The notes below the pieces were generated by a model. It worked only from the letters and a program-made list of their open reading frames with translations, was not told the DNA's origin and searched no databases. Below are positions 24,571 through 36,547 of a DNA stretch of 64,000 bases, piece after piece (within the stretch, counting starts at the first letter, position 1; each line of letters starts with the position of its first letter). The stretch is from Sipunculus nudus (taxonomy: Eukaryota > Annelida > Sipuncula > Golfingiida > Sipunculidae), in assembly GCA_026874595.1 (NCBI GenBank), contig CM049313.1:24178008-24242007 (forward strand). Direction: 5' to 3'. Position numbers and translations under genes: made by a program.

Positions 24571-24918
24571 GCCTCTTACATGCATTGGACTTATCTACTC
24601 ACACTTAAAAAGTAGGTATCTAGAAACATGGATTCCATCCAAATTTTACCACAAGCATCTACAGGACCCTGAGGCTTGGTAGCATGAAAGTGCTCAAGTA
24701 TATTCTAAGGAGAGGGATGTACATAAAGAAGAAAGCTTCTTTGTCAATTGTCTATTTTCAGATTATCTAAAAAGCACATTTCACCAATTAAAGAAATTAC
24801 TATTTTAAATTTACTTTTCCACTGATATACAGGAATGTATACCTGATCAAAATCCAAACCTACAGTACTGGTTCCTTACAGAAAGTGAATCTGATGTTTC
24901 ATGCACTCATTTTTTAAC
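24571..24918. other. no feature recognised (3' flank of HECT-like exon)
   Basis: Ordinary AT-rich sequence. On the minus strand it would be the 3' untranslated side of the exon at 24919-25112. I see no AATAAA close to the stop. Confidence 0.4.
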
Positions 24919-25112
24919 TCAGTCAAAGTCCATGGTCCAAACTGATGACTCCAGAACTGAAACAAAGTCATTACGTAACTCAACAAAGGATGAATAAGAC
25001 TTTGGGATTTCCAGAACACACCCACAAACATGTGCCACTGGGGTCCTTGTGAATTCCTTGTTGGATTCAACCATTCGAACAGTTATTTTCTTTCCAATCA
25101 GTATATCAGCTC
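24919..25112 (-). CDS. HECT C-lobe-like terminal exon
   Basis: Minus-strand exon that follows a good acceptor (TTTTGTTGTTCCAG, AG at 25114-25113) and is open to a TGA at 24921-24919, 63 residues. It reads GADILIGKKITVRMVESN, RTPVAHVCGCVLEIPKSY, then SSFVELRNDF and VWTMDFD. The pattern G-x-D-I followed by R-x-P-x-x-H-x-C-G and LEIP-x-x-Y is the end of the HECT-like domain in a lineage-expanded family of invertebrate and fish proteins related to G2E3-type ubiquitin ligases. The Cys after HV lies where HECT enzymes carry the catalytic cysteine. It is probably the last exon of the gene whose earlier exon lies at 30031-31308 on the same strand. The exons encoding the rest of the HECT domain are not found in between. 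The function (ubiquitin transfer) is inferred from family membership only. Confidence 0.68.
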
Positions 25113-26099
25113 CTGGAACAACAAAATATAATTTACTTTCCCTGATCTAGAAAAAATAAAATCTGGGCAATGAGAAATAGCATATATATGCTGAAAAAAT
25201 AAATAAATACAAAAATACATTGTTGAAGATATTTAATTTGTATCAAACATTCATGAAATAACATTTATCATATAAAGTACTAAGATTTGGATCATTTTAC
25301 TTTTTTTTAATTCACTATAATTTTATTAAAACTGGCTTTTTTATATTCATCAATTTAAAGATTTGTTACTGCATTAAGTTCAATGTATTTCAGGGTAATT
25401 AAACTATGTAAATTCCATTGCAGATGATACTGGAAGAAGGAAAAACCATAAAGTATATGCATATTTGTGGGTACCAATTAAGTTTCTACAACAGAATAAG
25501 TAATCATGAGCAGTCAAAGTTTTTTTTTTATCAAGTTTAAGTTGCCTATGGAATATGATGCTCAGCTGACAAAGATGACCTATGACATGATGAGCTAATA
25601 TTTACAACTTGCTTGAAGCGTTCACATGTTTGAGACACTTTGTGTCAATTTTGATCACACTCTGTGGGATGACAGAAATATACCTGTCTGGTTAAAACAC
25701 AATTTCTTGATCGTCTAAAGAAAAAATGTACAATTGCAGTGTGGCAGGCTAAACTGGAGCTAATGCTGTGACATGACTGATACTTGCCTGTGTCCTATGA
25801 TCAGTAAATGTTCAGACAAAGAAAAAAAGTTTTAGATAGCACCACTGGTGTTATTCAATGAATAAAGCTATCTGAGATCAATATACAGGATGAGAAAACC
25901 AAGGATCACGAGGCTCAGCTGACAAGTATTACATTTTAACTTAACATCCACATCTGAACTATATTTATTTAAACAACTTCCCATGTATATTCATCATTCA
26001 CCTCTTGACACCAAAGTTGACAGGGTTCCTCCTTTAGTCATATGTCACACATAAGTGCAAACTGAATCCAATAATGACTGGTTTATAAGTTGTGCAGGA
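25113..26099. other. mostly unique sequence with two 5'-type repeat termini
   Basis: It holds the motifs GCTCAGCTGAC at 25560-25570 and 25913-25923 (inverse of the 3' terminus of the tandem elements). Otherwise nothing is recognised. Confidence 0.45.
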
Positions 26100-26720
26100 G
26101 AAGAATAAGGTCATCAGGTCACCATTTTGTGAATTAAATTTGACGATAAAATATTCAGAAAGTTATAAAATAAGCTATCATGTTCACAAAAAATGCAAAT
26201 GATGATGAACTATAATTTTGTGTTGATCAAGGTCAAGGTCACTAGATTTTTCCTTTTCAAAACCTTTCAAACAAACTGTGGAAACAACTTATGTGAGAAA
26301 TTTAAGTGGAAAATCATTAGCATTTAAAATGTTACAGGGTTCACAATTCTAGATTTCTACAGATTTTGAAGATCAAGGTCTAAATCCTGCAAGAATATGA
26401 AAGAGACAATTTGTGTGTCTGAGGTTTCCAAAACCATCTGTGGAAAGAACAGGTGCATGTGTAAAATTTGAGGAAAACAAAGGCAATATATCCACAGTAA
26501 TCATGTTCACAAGACATCCCATACATGGCAAACCATAATTCAGCTGATTTGACCTTGAAGACCCTAGCCAGAAATTTTTGTAGAAACAGTTCGAGTATTA
26601 AATTTGAGAACAAAATACTTAAAACTTCAAAATTTATGAGGTTCACAAAACTTTCCTATTTTGGCTGATTTGTGTATGAAAATAAAGGTAACAAGTTTTT
26701 AAACTCCTACAATTTCAGGG
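26100..26720 (+). repeat. ~160-bp tandem array, four diverged units
   Basis: AAATTTGA/AAATTTAAG-type anchors followed about 45 bp later by a GTTCACAA word occur near 26138, 26299, 26464 and 26600 (spacing 161, 165 and about 136 bp). Intervening text contains GACCTTGAAGAC/AAGGTCAAGGTCAC. Diverged, no coding content. Confidence 0.7.
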
Positions 26721-26749
26721 GCATCTAGAATACAAGATGTGTATCTCAA

Positions 26750-27360
26750 AATTATTGAGGTATGGGTAACGTAAGGCACTGAGTGTTCCTGACATGACAT
26801 GACCCAAATTTGTGGCATCAGTGATGCCAACTAAACTCCTAATATATGTGCAATTGTCACCAAAAACAGATCTATAGATGGATACACCATGCAAATTTTC
26901 AGGCTGAGACACTAATCCACTAGAGAAAAAAAGGACATCAGTATATTCTATAAAACCGAAACAGCAGGGGTGCAACAAAGCTATCCAAGATGGATAAACA
27001 TGCAAAATTTCAGGCAAACACATTAATCCACTCCTGAGACATGAAGGAAGGACATCATGCAAAAACGAATGCAGATGGTGCCACCAATCTTGAATACACG
27101 ATGCGGACTGGTGTCCAAGATCTATGAACATGCACTCTTTCAGGTCAATACAGAAAACTTCTTCTGAGGAGAGGGCATTCATTTATTCTACGAAAAACAG
27201 GAAGATAGGTGACGCCACCTGTCTGGTCTAAGAGATTACTCTCCAAGATGGATGGACATGCCAAATTGCAGACCAATAAATTTAACCACTATTGATATGA
27301 GCAATTTTGATCTGGTTAAGTTGAAATCAATATGGTTCTTCAGCTATTGTAAGGTGAATC
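26750..27360 (+). repeat. degenerate copy of the GGTGGCGCCACC-bearing family
   Basis: Contains ATGCAAATTTTCAGGC, ATCCAAGATGGATAAACATGC and GGTGCCACCA/GGTGACGCCACCTG words in the order seen in the 278-bp units, but too diverged to set ends. Confidence 0.6.
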
Positions 27361-27529
27361 ATAAATGAAATCAGAAAGGTTTGGGATGAAACTTTGCTTA
27401 AAATGCAGGCATTTTTTTTTCAAGAAGCAGGTTGTGTGACCTTGACCTTTTACCTTGAAGACCTGTAACACAAAAGTATTCTTCTCCTATTGGAGCCATA
27501 TGTGAAGATTGAGGGATGGGATGAAACCT

Positions 27530-27690
27530 CAAGGTTTTGGTCAGGGTTGATAAAAATCATGATTTTTTTTTAAATAAATCAAAAATCTAAATCAGATTTA
27601 TTTAATTTATATATTTTTTTATGATTCTTTTTAGACTGACTCAAATGTTTCCTTTTAAATCCATTTGATACTGAATCAGGTATTTAAACT
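27530..27690. other. AT-rich left flank of a nested repeat stack
   Basis: Text such as AAATCAAAAATCTAAATCAG here is echoed at 29940-29965 (GATTTAAATCAAAATTGATC). This suggests that these are the two sides of an older AT-rich element into which the 27700-29088 and 29294-29936 elements were inserted. Confidence 0.3.
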
Positions 27691-27699
27691 GTATAATAT

Positions 27700-29088
27700 G
27701 AAGCATGGGTTGAGTGGCAAAGGGGAATAGAGTTACATGTGTTACATATTAGAATGGATGTCTGCAATGTAAACATGCTTGTACGTGGCGCCACCTGTTA
27801 TTTGAACAAAAAAACTATCCAAGATGTATACACATGCAAAATTTCAGGTGGAAAAGTTAAACCACTGCAGAGATATGGGTGATTTTATCCCACAGCAGAC
27901 AAACAGATGGACGCTGTGCAAAAATGGCTGCAGGTGGCGCCACCATTTTTATGTATGTTATAAAGCTATCCAAGGGCTAACTTTGTGTAAAACTTTTTCC
28001 TGTTTGGTCAAACGAGTTCAGCGATATAAGCATTAATGTCTGCAGCGTGAACGTGAATGAAGCTGGCGCCACCTGTCATAAAATCAAGAAAGCTATCCAG
28101 GATGTATACGCATGCCAAATTTCAGGTGGAAAAGTTAAACCACTGCAGAGATATGAGTGATTTTATCCCACAGCAGACAAACAGATGGACGCTGTGCAAA
28201 AATGGCTGCAGGTTGCGCCACCATTTTTGTGTACGTTATAAAGCTATCCATGTGCTACATTTGCCTAAAATTTTTTTCCTGATTGGTCGAACGAGTCCGG
28301 AGATATAAGCATGGATGTCTACAGCATGAACGTGAATGTAGGTGGCACCACCTGTCATAAAATCAAGAAAGCTATGCCGGATGTATACGCATGCCACTTT
28401 CAGGTAATTTAGTCAAACCACTGCAGAAAAATGAGTGATTTTAACCCAAGGCAGACAAACAGATGGACGCTGTGCAAAAATGGCTGCAGGTGGCGCCACC
28501 ATTTTTGTGTACGTTATAAAGCTATCCAAGAGCTACATTTGTGTAATTTTTTCACCTGATTGGTCAAACGGTTCCCGAGATATGAGCTTGGATGTCTGCA
28601 GCGTGAACGTGAATGTAGGTGGCGCCACCTGTCATAAAATCAAGAATGCTATCCAGGATGTATACGCATGCCGAATTTCAGGTGAATTAGTCAGACCACT
28701 GCAGAGATATGAGTGATTTTAACCCAAGGCAGATGAACAGATGGACACTGTGCAAACATGGTTGCAGGTGGCGCCACCATTTTTGTGCATGTTATTAAGC
28801 TATCCAAGAGCTACATTTGTACAAGTTTTTTTCCTGATCAGTCAAACGGTTCCGAGATATGTGGATTTATGTGTGGAAACAGACGCACAAACGGACGCTG
28901 GGCAGAGAGGAAAGGTCAGAGGTCAATGCCATTTGGTTAGGCACTAGTTCACATGTGACCCGATAATTGGTGTAAGTTTTGGAAAAATTTGTCCAGTAGT
29001 CTCAGAGGATTTCTCCGAAATCGAACGTGGCGGCAGCGGAACCCGGTCAAAAACATAGTAGCCCCAAAACTTTATTTTGGCGGATACA
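27700..29088 (+). mobile_element. 278-bp-unit element, copy 2
   Basis: Left-truncated copy beginning GCATGGGTTGAGTGGCAAA; right end TTATTTTGGCGGATACA at 29088. Four clear units are anchored on ACCTGTCATAAAATC at 28071, 28350 and 28627 (279 and 277 bp apart). Each unit has two near-perfect GGTGGCGCCACC palindromes about 150 bp apart, one before ATTTTTGTGTA and one before TGTCATAAAATC. The 3' section GGTTAGGCACTAGTTCACATGTGAC matches copies 1 and 3. Repeated small plus-strand ORFs (CKNGCRWRHHF, VEKLNHCRDM) are repeat translations. Confidence 0.92.
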
Positions 29089-29293
29089 ATTACCTTAAAT
29101 TCTGATGTGATCTAAATCAACTAAGCTTTTAAAAGTGCACATTTTGTTCATGAAATTGTGTTTATAATTTTCTCAGCTTTTCCGTGTCTAACTATTTCCT
29201 AAATTTTGAGTGTGAATGAATCGAAATGTTGAGCATACCCTTTCAACTCAATCACTGGGAGCTACAGTATCAATCATCATTTACAGCATTATA

Positions 29294-29936
29294 CAGTATA
29301 ACGCCTGCTAACGGCCACGACTCAATAATGGTCAATAGGTCTATAACAGTCAGATTTTCTGGTCCTGAATTTTCGACCGTTATATTTCATAATCATTTTG
29401 TTGTCAATTACGGTCACGCCTCTATTCCGTATTACGGCCAGGTCTCTCGGTCCCACAGGCCGGGAAACGCCTCAATTACGGTCAGGGGCTCAACAAATCG
29501 AGCGGCCACTTCTGACCACAATATCATTACACAAGTTCGCGCTCTCACATATTCCTGTCTGTTAATGAGAGCCACTCTACCGTGACTGAGTTGTTTGACA
29601 CATAGCCAGCATCGTACTCTGCACAATAGTAATAGTAAAAATGTACAAATATTATGGATATACAATCTGTAATTTAATAACAAACACTGTATTTTTATAT
29701 ATTGTTGGTAATTGTTATAAATAGGGTTGACGTGATTGTAAATATTTTATTTTTTTATTGATAACAGTAAATATACTCTGTTTATACGTTTATTTTATTG
29801 ATTGTAATAAAGATTTGAACTTGGTTTTGTGTTACATTTTAACCCCCCTATCCTGGTGTCCTGTATAACGGCCACTCCTGTATTAAGGCCACTTTCATCC
29901 AGTCCCGATGGTGACCGTAATGCAGGCGTTCTACTT
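29294..29936. mobile_element. Tigger/pogo-like miniature element
   Basis: Left end CAGTATAACGCCTG (29294, preceded by TA) and right end CAGGCGTTCTAC (to about 29934) are inverted. Left and right inner regions repeat TAACGGCCAC/GTGACCGTAAT words. The right 130 bp is shared with the element ending at 8774. About 640 bp with no transposase ORF. Superfamily assignment rests on the CAGTA-type end and the TA flank. Confidence 0.75.
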
Positions 29937-30030
29937 TTAAAATTCTGATTTAAATCAAAATTGATCAATTTTTTAATTTTTGTTCAAATAATGATTTATG
30001 TAAAACCTGATCAGTAGGAACTGTAGTGAT

Positions 30031-31308
30031 TTATGCACTGTATCCATCCACTGTATGGGACAGAGCAGGGACTTTCACTTGATCTCCACTGGTGCGTTTT
30101 ATATAAAAACTTTCCCAATATTCACTCAAGGCATCTCGAAGGACACCCCCATTGTCTGTTGCACGCTCCAGTTCACCATTAGGCAGAACCATCTGGATTG
30201 ATAGGGATGTGTTTCTCATGTTAAAATCATTATTGAGCATAAAGTATTCTCTCAACTCCTCGAGCACATGTCCTCTGTGAAGTTTTAATGTTACATTGTC
30301 ATTTGTAGGTGTAGTGCCTTCTGAGTCAATGCTCCCAAAGAAAACTTCCATTTCATCATTATCCCCATCAGTCCACACCGGAAAGTTGGGTAAAAGACCC
30401 GTATTACTGACTTCTGTGGGATCTTGTAGATGCGTTGAGTTGGCAACAGGGAAAACAGGGAAGTTTTGTGAAACATCGGAGCCACTGACTTCTAAGGGAT
30501 CTTGTTGCTGCGGTGAATTTGAAAGAGGTAAAACAGGGAAAGTTTGTGAAAGACCTGAGCCACTGACTTCTAAGTGATCATCTAGTAGCTGGGTTGAGTT
30601 TGCAAGAGGTAAAATATCTGGGAGATCATCATCCAAATCAGGCAACTCAACCTGTAGACTTTCAAAAACCACATCTTCCTCAACTGACTCAGTATCAGAT
30701 GCTGGTTTTCCTTTTTTCCTCTAGGCAGAGTTTTTTTGTTTTGCTGCTGATCACCTTTTTTGCTGTTGTGCACAAATAGAGGTGCAAAATCTTTGTTTGC
30801 GACATTTCATACAACTGTTGCACTGTTAAGCTTTCATCCTCAATATTAGTTGTGTCACAATTTGTCATTGAAATATCATAACTGTCCAAACTACCCCAAA
30901 ATGATGAAACTGTATTGGGAAAGAACAATTCTGTTGCTCTGGCTTTCACCTCAGCTACACTGCTGTTGCCATCCATATTCAGGTGTCTTGTGCCCCCACC
31001 TTTTTTGGTTCAGACTTGTTTCACCTCTCCAGACCTGTCAATTAGCCATCCAATTTCAACTCGTCGTTTCTTTTTGACTGCATTTTTGTTCCCCCACTGC
31101 TTGGTAACATTACCTGTTTTTCCATCTAATTTAGCTCTCACACGTGCCAACAGCCTGGAAGCTGTCCCATCATCAGGCTTCTTCACTTTGTTTTCCTATT
31201 TTACCAGAGATGCTGCTTGGGCTTTTATGACCACTCTGTCACCAACTTGGTCACCCCAAGTTGAATAAGCTCGTCATCTGTCATGAGGGAGGCAACATGT
31301 TTATCAAT
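30031..31308 (-). pseudogene. SAM/KGGGTR/HECT-like gene, long internal exon, disabled
   Basis: Minus-strand exon after acceptor TTTATTTCAG (ends 31309). Order: a SAM-like end (IDKHVASLMTDDELIQLGV, then VGDRVVIKAQA after a one-base shift near 31255); a basic stretch LLARVRAKLDGK and KKKRRVEIGWLIDRSGEVKQ; the hallmark TKKGGGTRHLNMDG; an FFPN motif and LDSYDISMTN; an acidic Ser/Pro-rich linker with three repeats of LEVSGS-type text; then LKLHRGHVLEELREYFML, VLPNGELERATDNGGVLRDA and LSEYWESFY, the entry to the HECT-like domain. Lesions are TAG at 31198-31196, TGA at 31012-31010 just before TKKGGG (a CGA-to-TGA-type change), the shift near 31255, and a shift in an A-rich tract near 30730. The last 213 codons (30672-30031) are open. 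It is a broken copy of an expanded family; the function is unknown. Confidence 0.72.
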
Positions 31309-32369
31309 CTGAAATAAAATATAACAACAAAATATAAACATACTAAATCAGAATTATATCAATCTACTGCATAATATATGAGCATGACCCAAAATGTATG
31401 TATTAACAATTCACTGCTCGGCCAGAGTTTGCCTAATTAGGCAAGTTGGAATTATATAAACCTTGATCCATTCCTGTTCAACAGTCATGAAAACTCGCAA
31501 CAGTGTGACCTTAAAGTGCTCAAAATCATTTTTTGGTATGTTTCACACAGAATATAGATCAATTTTAGATTTGCTCATGCATGTACAACAATATATGTTA
31601 GGATTCTACAAAAGAACTCTCCATCTTATTGTTATGATTTTGCTATACAGATATCAATCCATATAAACACATTACAAATACAAGTGGAGCCACAAGTTTC
31701 ATAACTCAGATAACCCTATCAAAGATGAATAAAACATGAACATTTATAAGGAGTGATGCATTAGTGATTAAGATGTTGGAGCTTTAGAACTAATCATTAC
31801 TCAAAATGGACCACTGGAGTGAAATAACAAATCTGCAAGTAAAATTTGTCATTAGCTAGTAAGGTCAGTCTTTTATATGTCTGCATGATGACAGGAGCAT
31901 GAGAGACATATATTAATTAAATCGATTAACTGCACAATCAGATGACTTGTAAATTAATCAAAATCTTCATAAAACAAAATAAGGGACCCCAGGGTCACAT
32001 CACTCTGCTGAAAGTGATTATGAGAATATTTTTATAACAATTGTACCTGACAGAGTGAAATGTGGAAATAGTTATTTTTTTATATCATTATTTGAAAAAT
32101 GTACACAATACACATATTTGGAGTTTCCTGTGTACTATTATGGGCTGCATGAAAGATGCAGGGCCCTCTCATGATTACATATTTGTACAAATATTCGTAT
32201 CTCAACTAAGTGACTTTAATATGCATGTAAATTTTAAACAAGTGACATATGGGTCATGACACTCAGCCGAATTTGATATGTACCCAGGTGATGCATATAT
32301 TAATTATTGATGTTATGATCTGGTAAAAATAGTTGGCAAAGAACCTTGACCAGTGAGTAGAATGACTTT
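31309..32369. other. no gene recognised
   Basis: AT-rich sequence with a diverged 5'-type terminus near 32244-32270 (GTCATGACACTCAGCCGA). If the SAM/HECT-like gene model is right, this is intron sequence. Confidence 0.4.
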
Positions 32370-33360
32370 GAATTCCAGAGTGCTCAAAATCATGTTTTTT
32401 CCCCACAATACTTAGAAAATAGTTAAGAGCAAGAAGATTTAGGACCATACTTGGACCCATCAAGAAGCTATTTAAAGTAAGAAGTTTATACGTCCAACTG
32501 CTATGACTTGTGTCCATCTGACTAATAGGGTACTCAAATCTTGTTGTTCCACACAGCTCACAGGATATAGGTCACAGTGCCCTTATTTTTTATGTCAAAG
32601 GAGACATTACAATGACCTCCCTTTAAAGTAAGAAAGACATTTCCAGAGCTAACAGTTAAGATATGTAACCGGTGCGACTTTCTGGGTGCTCAAAATTAGG
32701 TTTTCTGCACATATCTCAGAGAATATAGGTCACAGTGCCCTAATTTTCAGGATTTGAAGGAGACTTGCCAATGACCACCCTGGATGTCAAATAAGAAGGT
32801 TCCAGGCTGAACAGTTAAAATTTGTGTCATGTCTGACTGTCTGGTTGTTCAAAATCATGTTTTTGGCCAGTCTCTCCCAGAATATAGGTCATCATGACCT
32901 AATTTCAGGTTTAAAAAAAAAATGCACAAGACTTCCCTGGATTTTAAATTAGAAGATTTTAGGGCTAACCGATTCAGTTTGTGCACATCTGACTTCCAGG
33001 ATGCTTAAATCATGTTTTTTCCTATAGCTTGCAGAATATAGATCATGGTGACCTAATTTCATGTTTCCAAGGACATTTATCCAGGACCTCCCTGACTGTC
33101 ACACTAGAAGATTTGTGCCCAGTCTAACTCTCTGGGTGCTCAAAATCATGTTGAGTAGCTAACAGAATATAGGTTATCATTACCTAATTCCAGGTTTCAA
33201 AGGAGATTTTTTATGGACCTCCATGGATGTTCAACTAAAATTTTTTAGGTCTAGCAGTTACAATTTGTGCCCTGTTAACAGACAGACAGACAGACGATTG
33301 AAAAAGAATGATTGCTAAAATAAAATTGCATACAACTTCGAGTCACCTGAGCTTAAAAAG
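32370..33360 (+). repeat. ~160-bp tandem array ending in (GACA)n
   Basis: Units of about 150-165 bp with constant words CAGAATATAGGTCA, TGCTCAAAATCATGTTTT, CCTAATTTCAGGTTT and AATTTGTGCC. The last unit passes into GTTAACAGACAGACAGACAG (33275-33295) and then GAAAAAGAATGATTGCTA and ACCTGAGCTTAAAAAG, a diverged version of the shared terminus. A stray unit lies near 40030-40150. Confidence 0.85.
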
Positions 33361-33689
33361 AAGAAAGTGGAGATGAGTTAATCTAGATATAATGATATAC
33401 ATTTAATTTAAAACGTGAAATGATTACAAAAATTACAAAAGTTTGACCTTATTTCTGGTATCCAATTAAATCTTGATTAAACACAATTACACACTGGAAA
33501 CAGACTCTCTAACTGCACCATTTACTATATAAAAAGGGTAAACATATTTACTGATATTCTGACAATTACAAATTATGTTCAGGGTCACAACTCCTACATA
33601 TATAGTGAAATAGTTATGAGAAATATGAACAAAACAACCCCAGTGGTTTTGATATAATGCAGTCTTGAAGTTTAATAATATGATTTTAA

Positions 33690-33930
33690 TGGAAAATGGA
33701 GGTTTTTCCTCAATTTCTCAAAGGAACGAAGTTGCAGTCCAGTTTTGGGTTTGGTAGGAGATCTTAGGGACATCTAACTATTTGTCAAATTTCAGAATTG
33801 TAGGTTCAACTGTGTCAAAACGTGCCAGTCTAAGAAAAGATGGACACCAGCAAAAAGACGGATGGACAGACAGACAGACAGATGACATATGCTGACCAAT
33901 CACTATAGCTCAGTTGACTTCCCATTTTGT
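33690..33930 (+). repeat. fragment of tetranucleotide-tailed repeat (copy e)
   Basis: GGAAAATGGAGG, AGGAACGAAGTTGCAGT, then (GACA)n at 33862-33882 and CAATCACTATAGCTCAGTTGA. A homologous fragment with the same order lies at 37930-38140. Confidence 0.75.
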
Positions 33931-34329
33931 GATATTTTCTCTATAAATAAAGATTACTCTACTACCAGTTGGATAATGCCTATTAAGTGCTTGAATCTAT
34001 ATTTGCAACTGTTTTAGTCCTGCAGTGTATTTCACATTATTTTTTATTTATGCTTACACCATTCATTTTACCTTTTCCTCCTGAAACCTGGCAGTCAGGT
34101 GGGCCAAACCTCAGCTTTGCAAGATGTCATCCATTTTTGTTCAATCTGGAATATAATACACAAGATAGACTGGATTGTTAAAATCACAAAATTAAAAACC
34201 AAGGCCTACAGGCCTAATGCAAACCTGTGCAATACGATATACATCAGGTATAATGCTTATATGATAACATGCTTGACTATTTTTGGAAAAGTACTTGATT
34301 ACTTGCAAAGCAAGTACTAAACGATTTGA
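33931..34329. other. no feature recognised
   Basis: Anonymous sequence between two repeat fragments. No supported ORF. Confidence 0.4.
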
Positions 34330-35260
34330 ACTGGGGTGGAGCCATTTGCACAAAAGTCACTCCTTAAATACTGGCATGGATATACACAACACAAAGTGAT
34401 TGTAGGTGGCACCACCAGTTTTGTGTATGAGAAAGCCATCAAAGTTGTATGGACCTGCAAAATTTCAGGCACATACTTCAAACTATGCTCCCAAGGCAGT
34501 AGAAATCTTATCCTTCTAAAGAAGCTACTGAACCACTGCCTGGAATGACCACTTATAATAGACTTAGCCACTAGGTGGCATTTCAGTGTAAAACAGGTCA
34601 AACACTCTACAGGCAACATATGATTGTGCCCATGGCTGTGCATCAAGGGCCAACTGATGACAGTTTTATAGTATGTTTCATACTGTGCAACAGTTTTGTG
34701 GCATTCTTGGTTGTTAATTATGGGCAAATATTGTAGGTTATCTGGACCACTGATGAAAACTTCCTGATAATAATGTATCCTCTCGGGATAAACTGGGTAC
34801 AGCTATATTTACTATAAATCATATGACCATTTCAGCCAATCATAGAGGATGTTACTTATAGCACCTGAGTCTCATGTTTGGTCCAAAATACAGTGCTTCC
34901 CGCTGGTTTAGGGACCCAGAAAACCATGCCTGAACAAACAGCACTTAAGATACAGGTAGTAGGCCTACAGGTAAAGCAATGTGCAAAGAGTGTCACTATT
35001 GTGCACAGATGCATGCACTGAACCTTAAAACAATTGTAGGTGGTACCACAAGTCTTGAAACAACGAAGCTATCTGAGATATACAGATATATGTTCAATTT
35101 AAGGCTAATATATTAAATATCACCTGATAAATAAGTAGATATTTACACTCTGCAAAAGCCTTTGTAGGTAACAACACCACTCTTGATTACAAGAAAGCAA
35201 TCAAAGATGCATGGACATGCCAAAATGTCAGGCTGATACATTATATCTCTCTTGAGTTGG
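34330..35260 (+). repeat. scattered fragments of the GGTGGCGCCACC family
   Basis: Short pieces near 34400-34475 (GTAGGTGGCACCACCAGTTTTGTGTATGA type order, CTGCAAAATTTCAGGC) and 35035-35250 (GTAGGTGGTACCACAAGTC, GCTATCTGAGATATACA). The intervening sequence is anonymous. Confidence 0.6.
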
Positions 35261-36547
35261 GTCAACTTAGCTTACCAAGCTCTGCTGAGGAAGGCATATG
35301 TAGCTACTGCACTGAGTGAACTTTTGACTTGTTGCCTGATCTAAAACTTGGCCTGTTGTCAAATCTCAAACAGTTAGCTGTCTGCCAATCTATTTATAGA
35401 TACAGACAAGCCTGTTGCCAAATCTGTTTAAACACACAAAAAGACTTCTAACAATGCTTTTTTTTCATTCTGACATAATAAAATTTATTTAGTAAAAATG
35501 TTCAGAAAGCCTATTAAAAGCAAAATCATGCAGAATACAGATATATTTTACTCATGGACTTTGCTTACACATAACTGTATATGGATACCAATTATTTGTG
35601 TTGCTATTCCAGCTCTGCTTATATACCCACAGAGCTCTTTCTGCTACCAAAATAAATCTACTAGCTTTGTTTACTAAAGTATCTCTCAGTCCTTTGACTG
35701 TCCAATAATTCTGCCCAAATCATTTAAGTAAACTGGAATAAAGGCCACCTATGAATGTGTTTCTTGCTATGTTGCAGAATTTGAAACAACAGTTATGCAG
35801 GAGACTACTGAAGCCCTCAGTCTGATATAGGCTTACTTGGCAGCAAGACCAACTTCAGCTTTCCATGTCTCTACCAGAAATCAATGAACTCAATTTATTC
35901 CTATACAATGGAGAAAACCCTACCCTAGGATAATTCTAGTGAAAAATTAAACAATTCGACTTGACAGATTCATCATGAAGCATTTTTATGCTGAAGCTGA
36001 AAAGGGCTAAATCTACGAGTTTTTTGCCCTAAAGAAAAGGTCGATGAAGGTGGCACCGCAAGAACTCAGTTTCAAACATGAGTCACGTGACCTACATTTG
36101 CACAATACTTGGTGAAGTAAGCTCCAGCCATTTCTGAGACTGTAATTTTAGTATGCTTTTTGGCCAACAGTCACTGAACTGACACCATTCAAACAAACTT
36201 AAGAAAGATTGTTTCTGGGATTATTCCTGTGACATATATTGAAGAATTTTCCTGAATGGTTTCTGAGAGGAAGATTTTCAAAGATTTGTTGGCTTTTTCC
36301 CTGTAAAATCAAAGTCAATGCAGAGAACCAAAACACAAGCTCAACCTGAAAAGAGACAGACATGTTACTGATTCTTCCTTAAAATTTAACATACTGTGAA
36401 GTTAAATAAAAAAAAATTACAGGAAAAAATGTGCTATAGTCAAAGTTGGGCAAAATTTACAGAAATGATTTTTATATTTATGCAAATAACTTAAAAAGAT
36501 TACAATAATCTGATCTAATTTTAAGTATAAAATTAAATGTTGTTTAT
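35261..36547. other. no gene recognised
   Basis: AT-rich anonymous sequence. GAAGGTGGCACCGCAAGAAC near 36045 may be a further decayed repeat piece. Confidence 0.4.

Noticed and set aside
24876-25070. 64-codon minus-strand ORF starting MNPTRNSQGPQW
   Set aside because: Wrong frame over the HECT-like exon; the neighbouring frame is open from the splice acceptor to a stop and matches the family.
27824-28947. Series of 60-93-codon plus-strand ORFs (VEKLNHCRDM, RWTLCKNGCR)
   Set aside because: They recur with the 278-bp unit period, end at unit-specific stops and carry no domain; repeat translation.
30296-31268. Plus-strand ORFs of 75-117 codons (30296-30577, 30915-31268)
   Set aside because: Antisense shadows of the minus-strand SAM/HECT-like exon.
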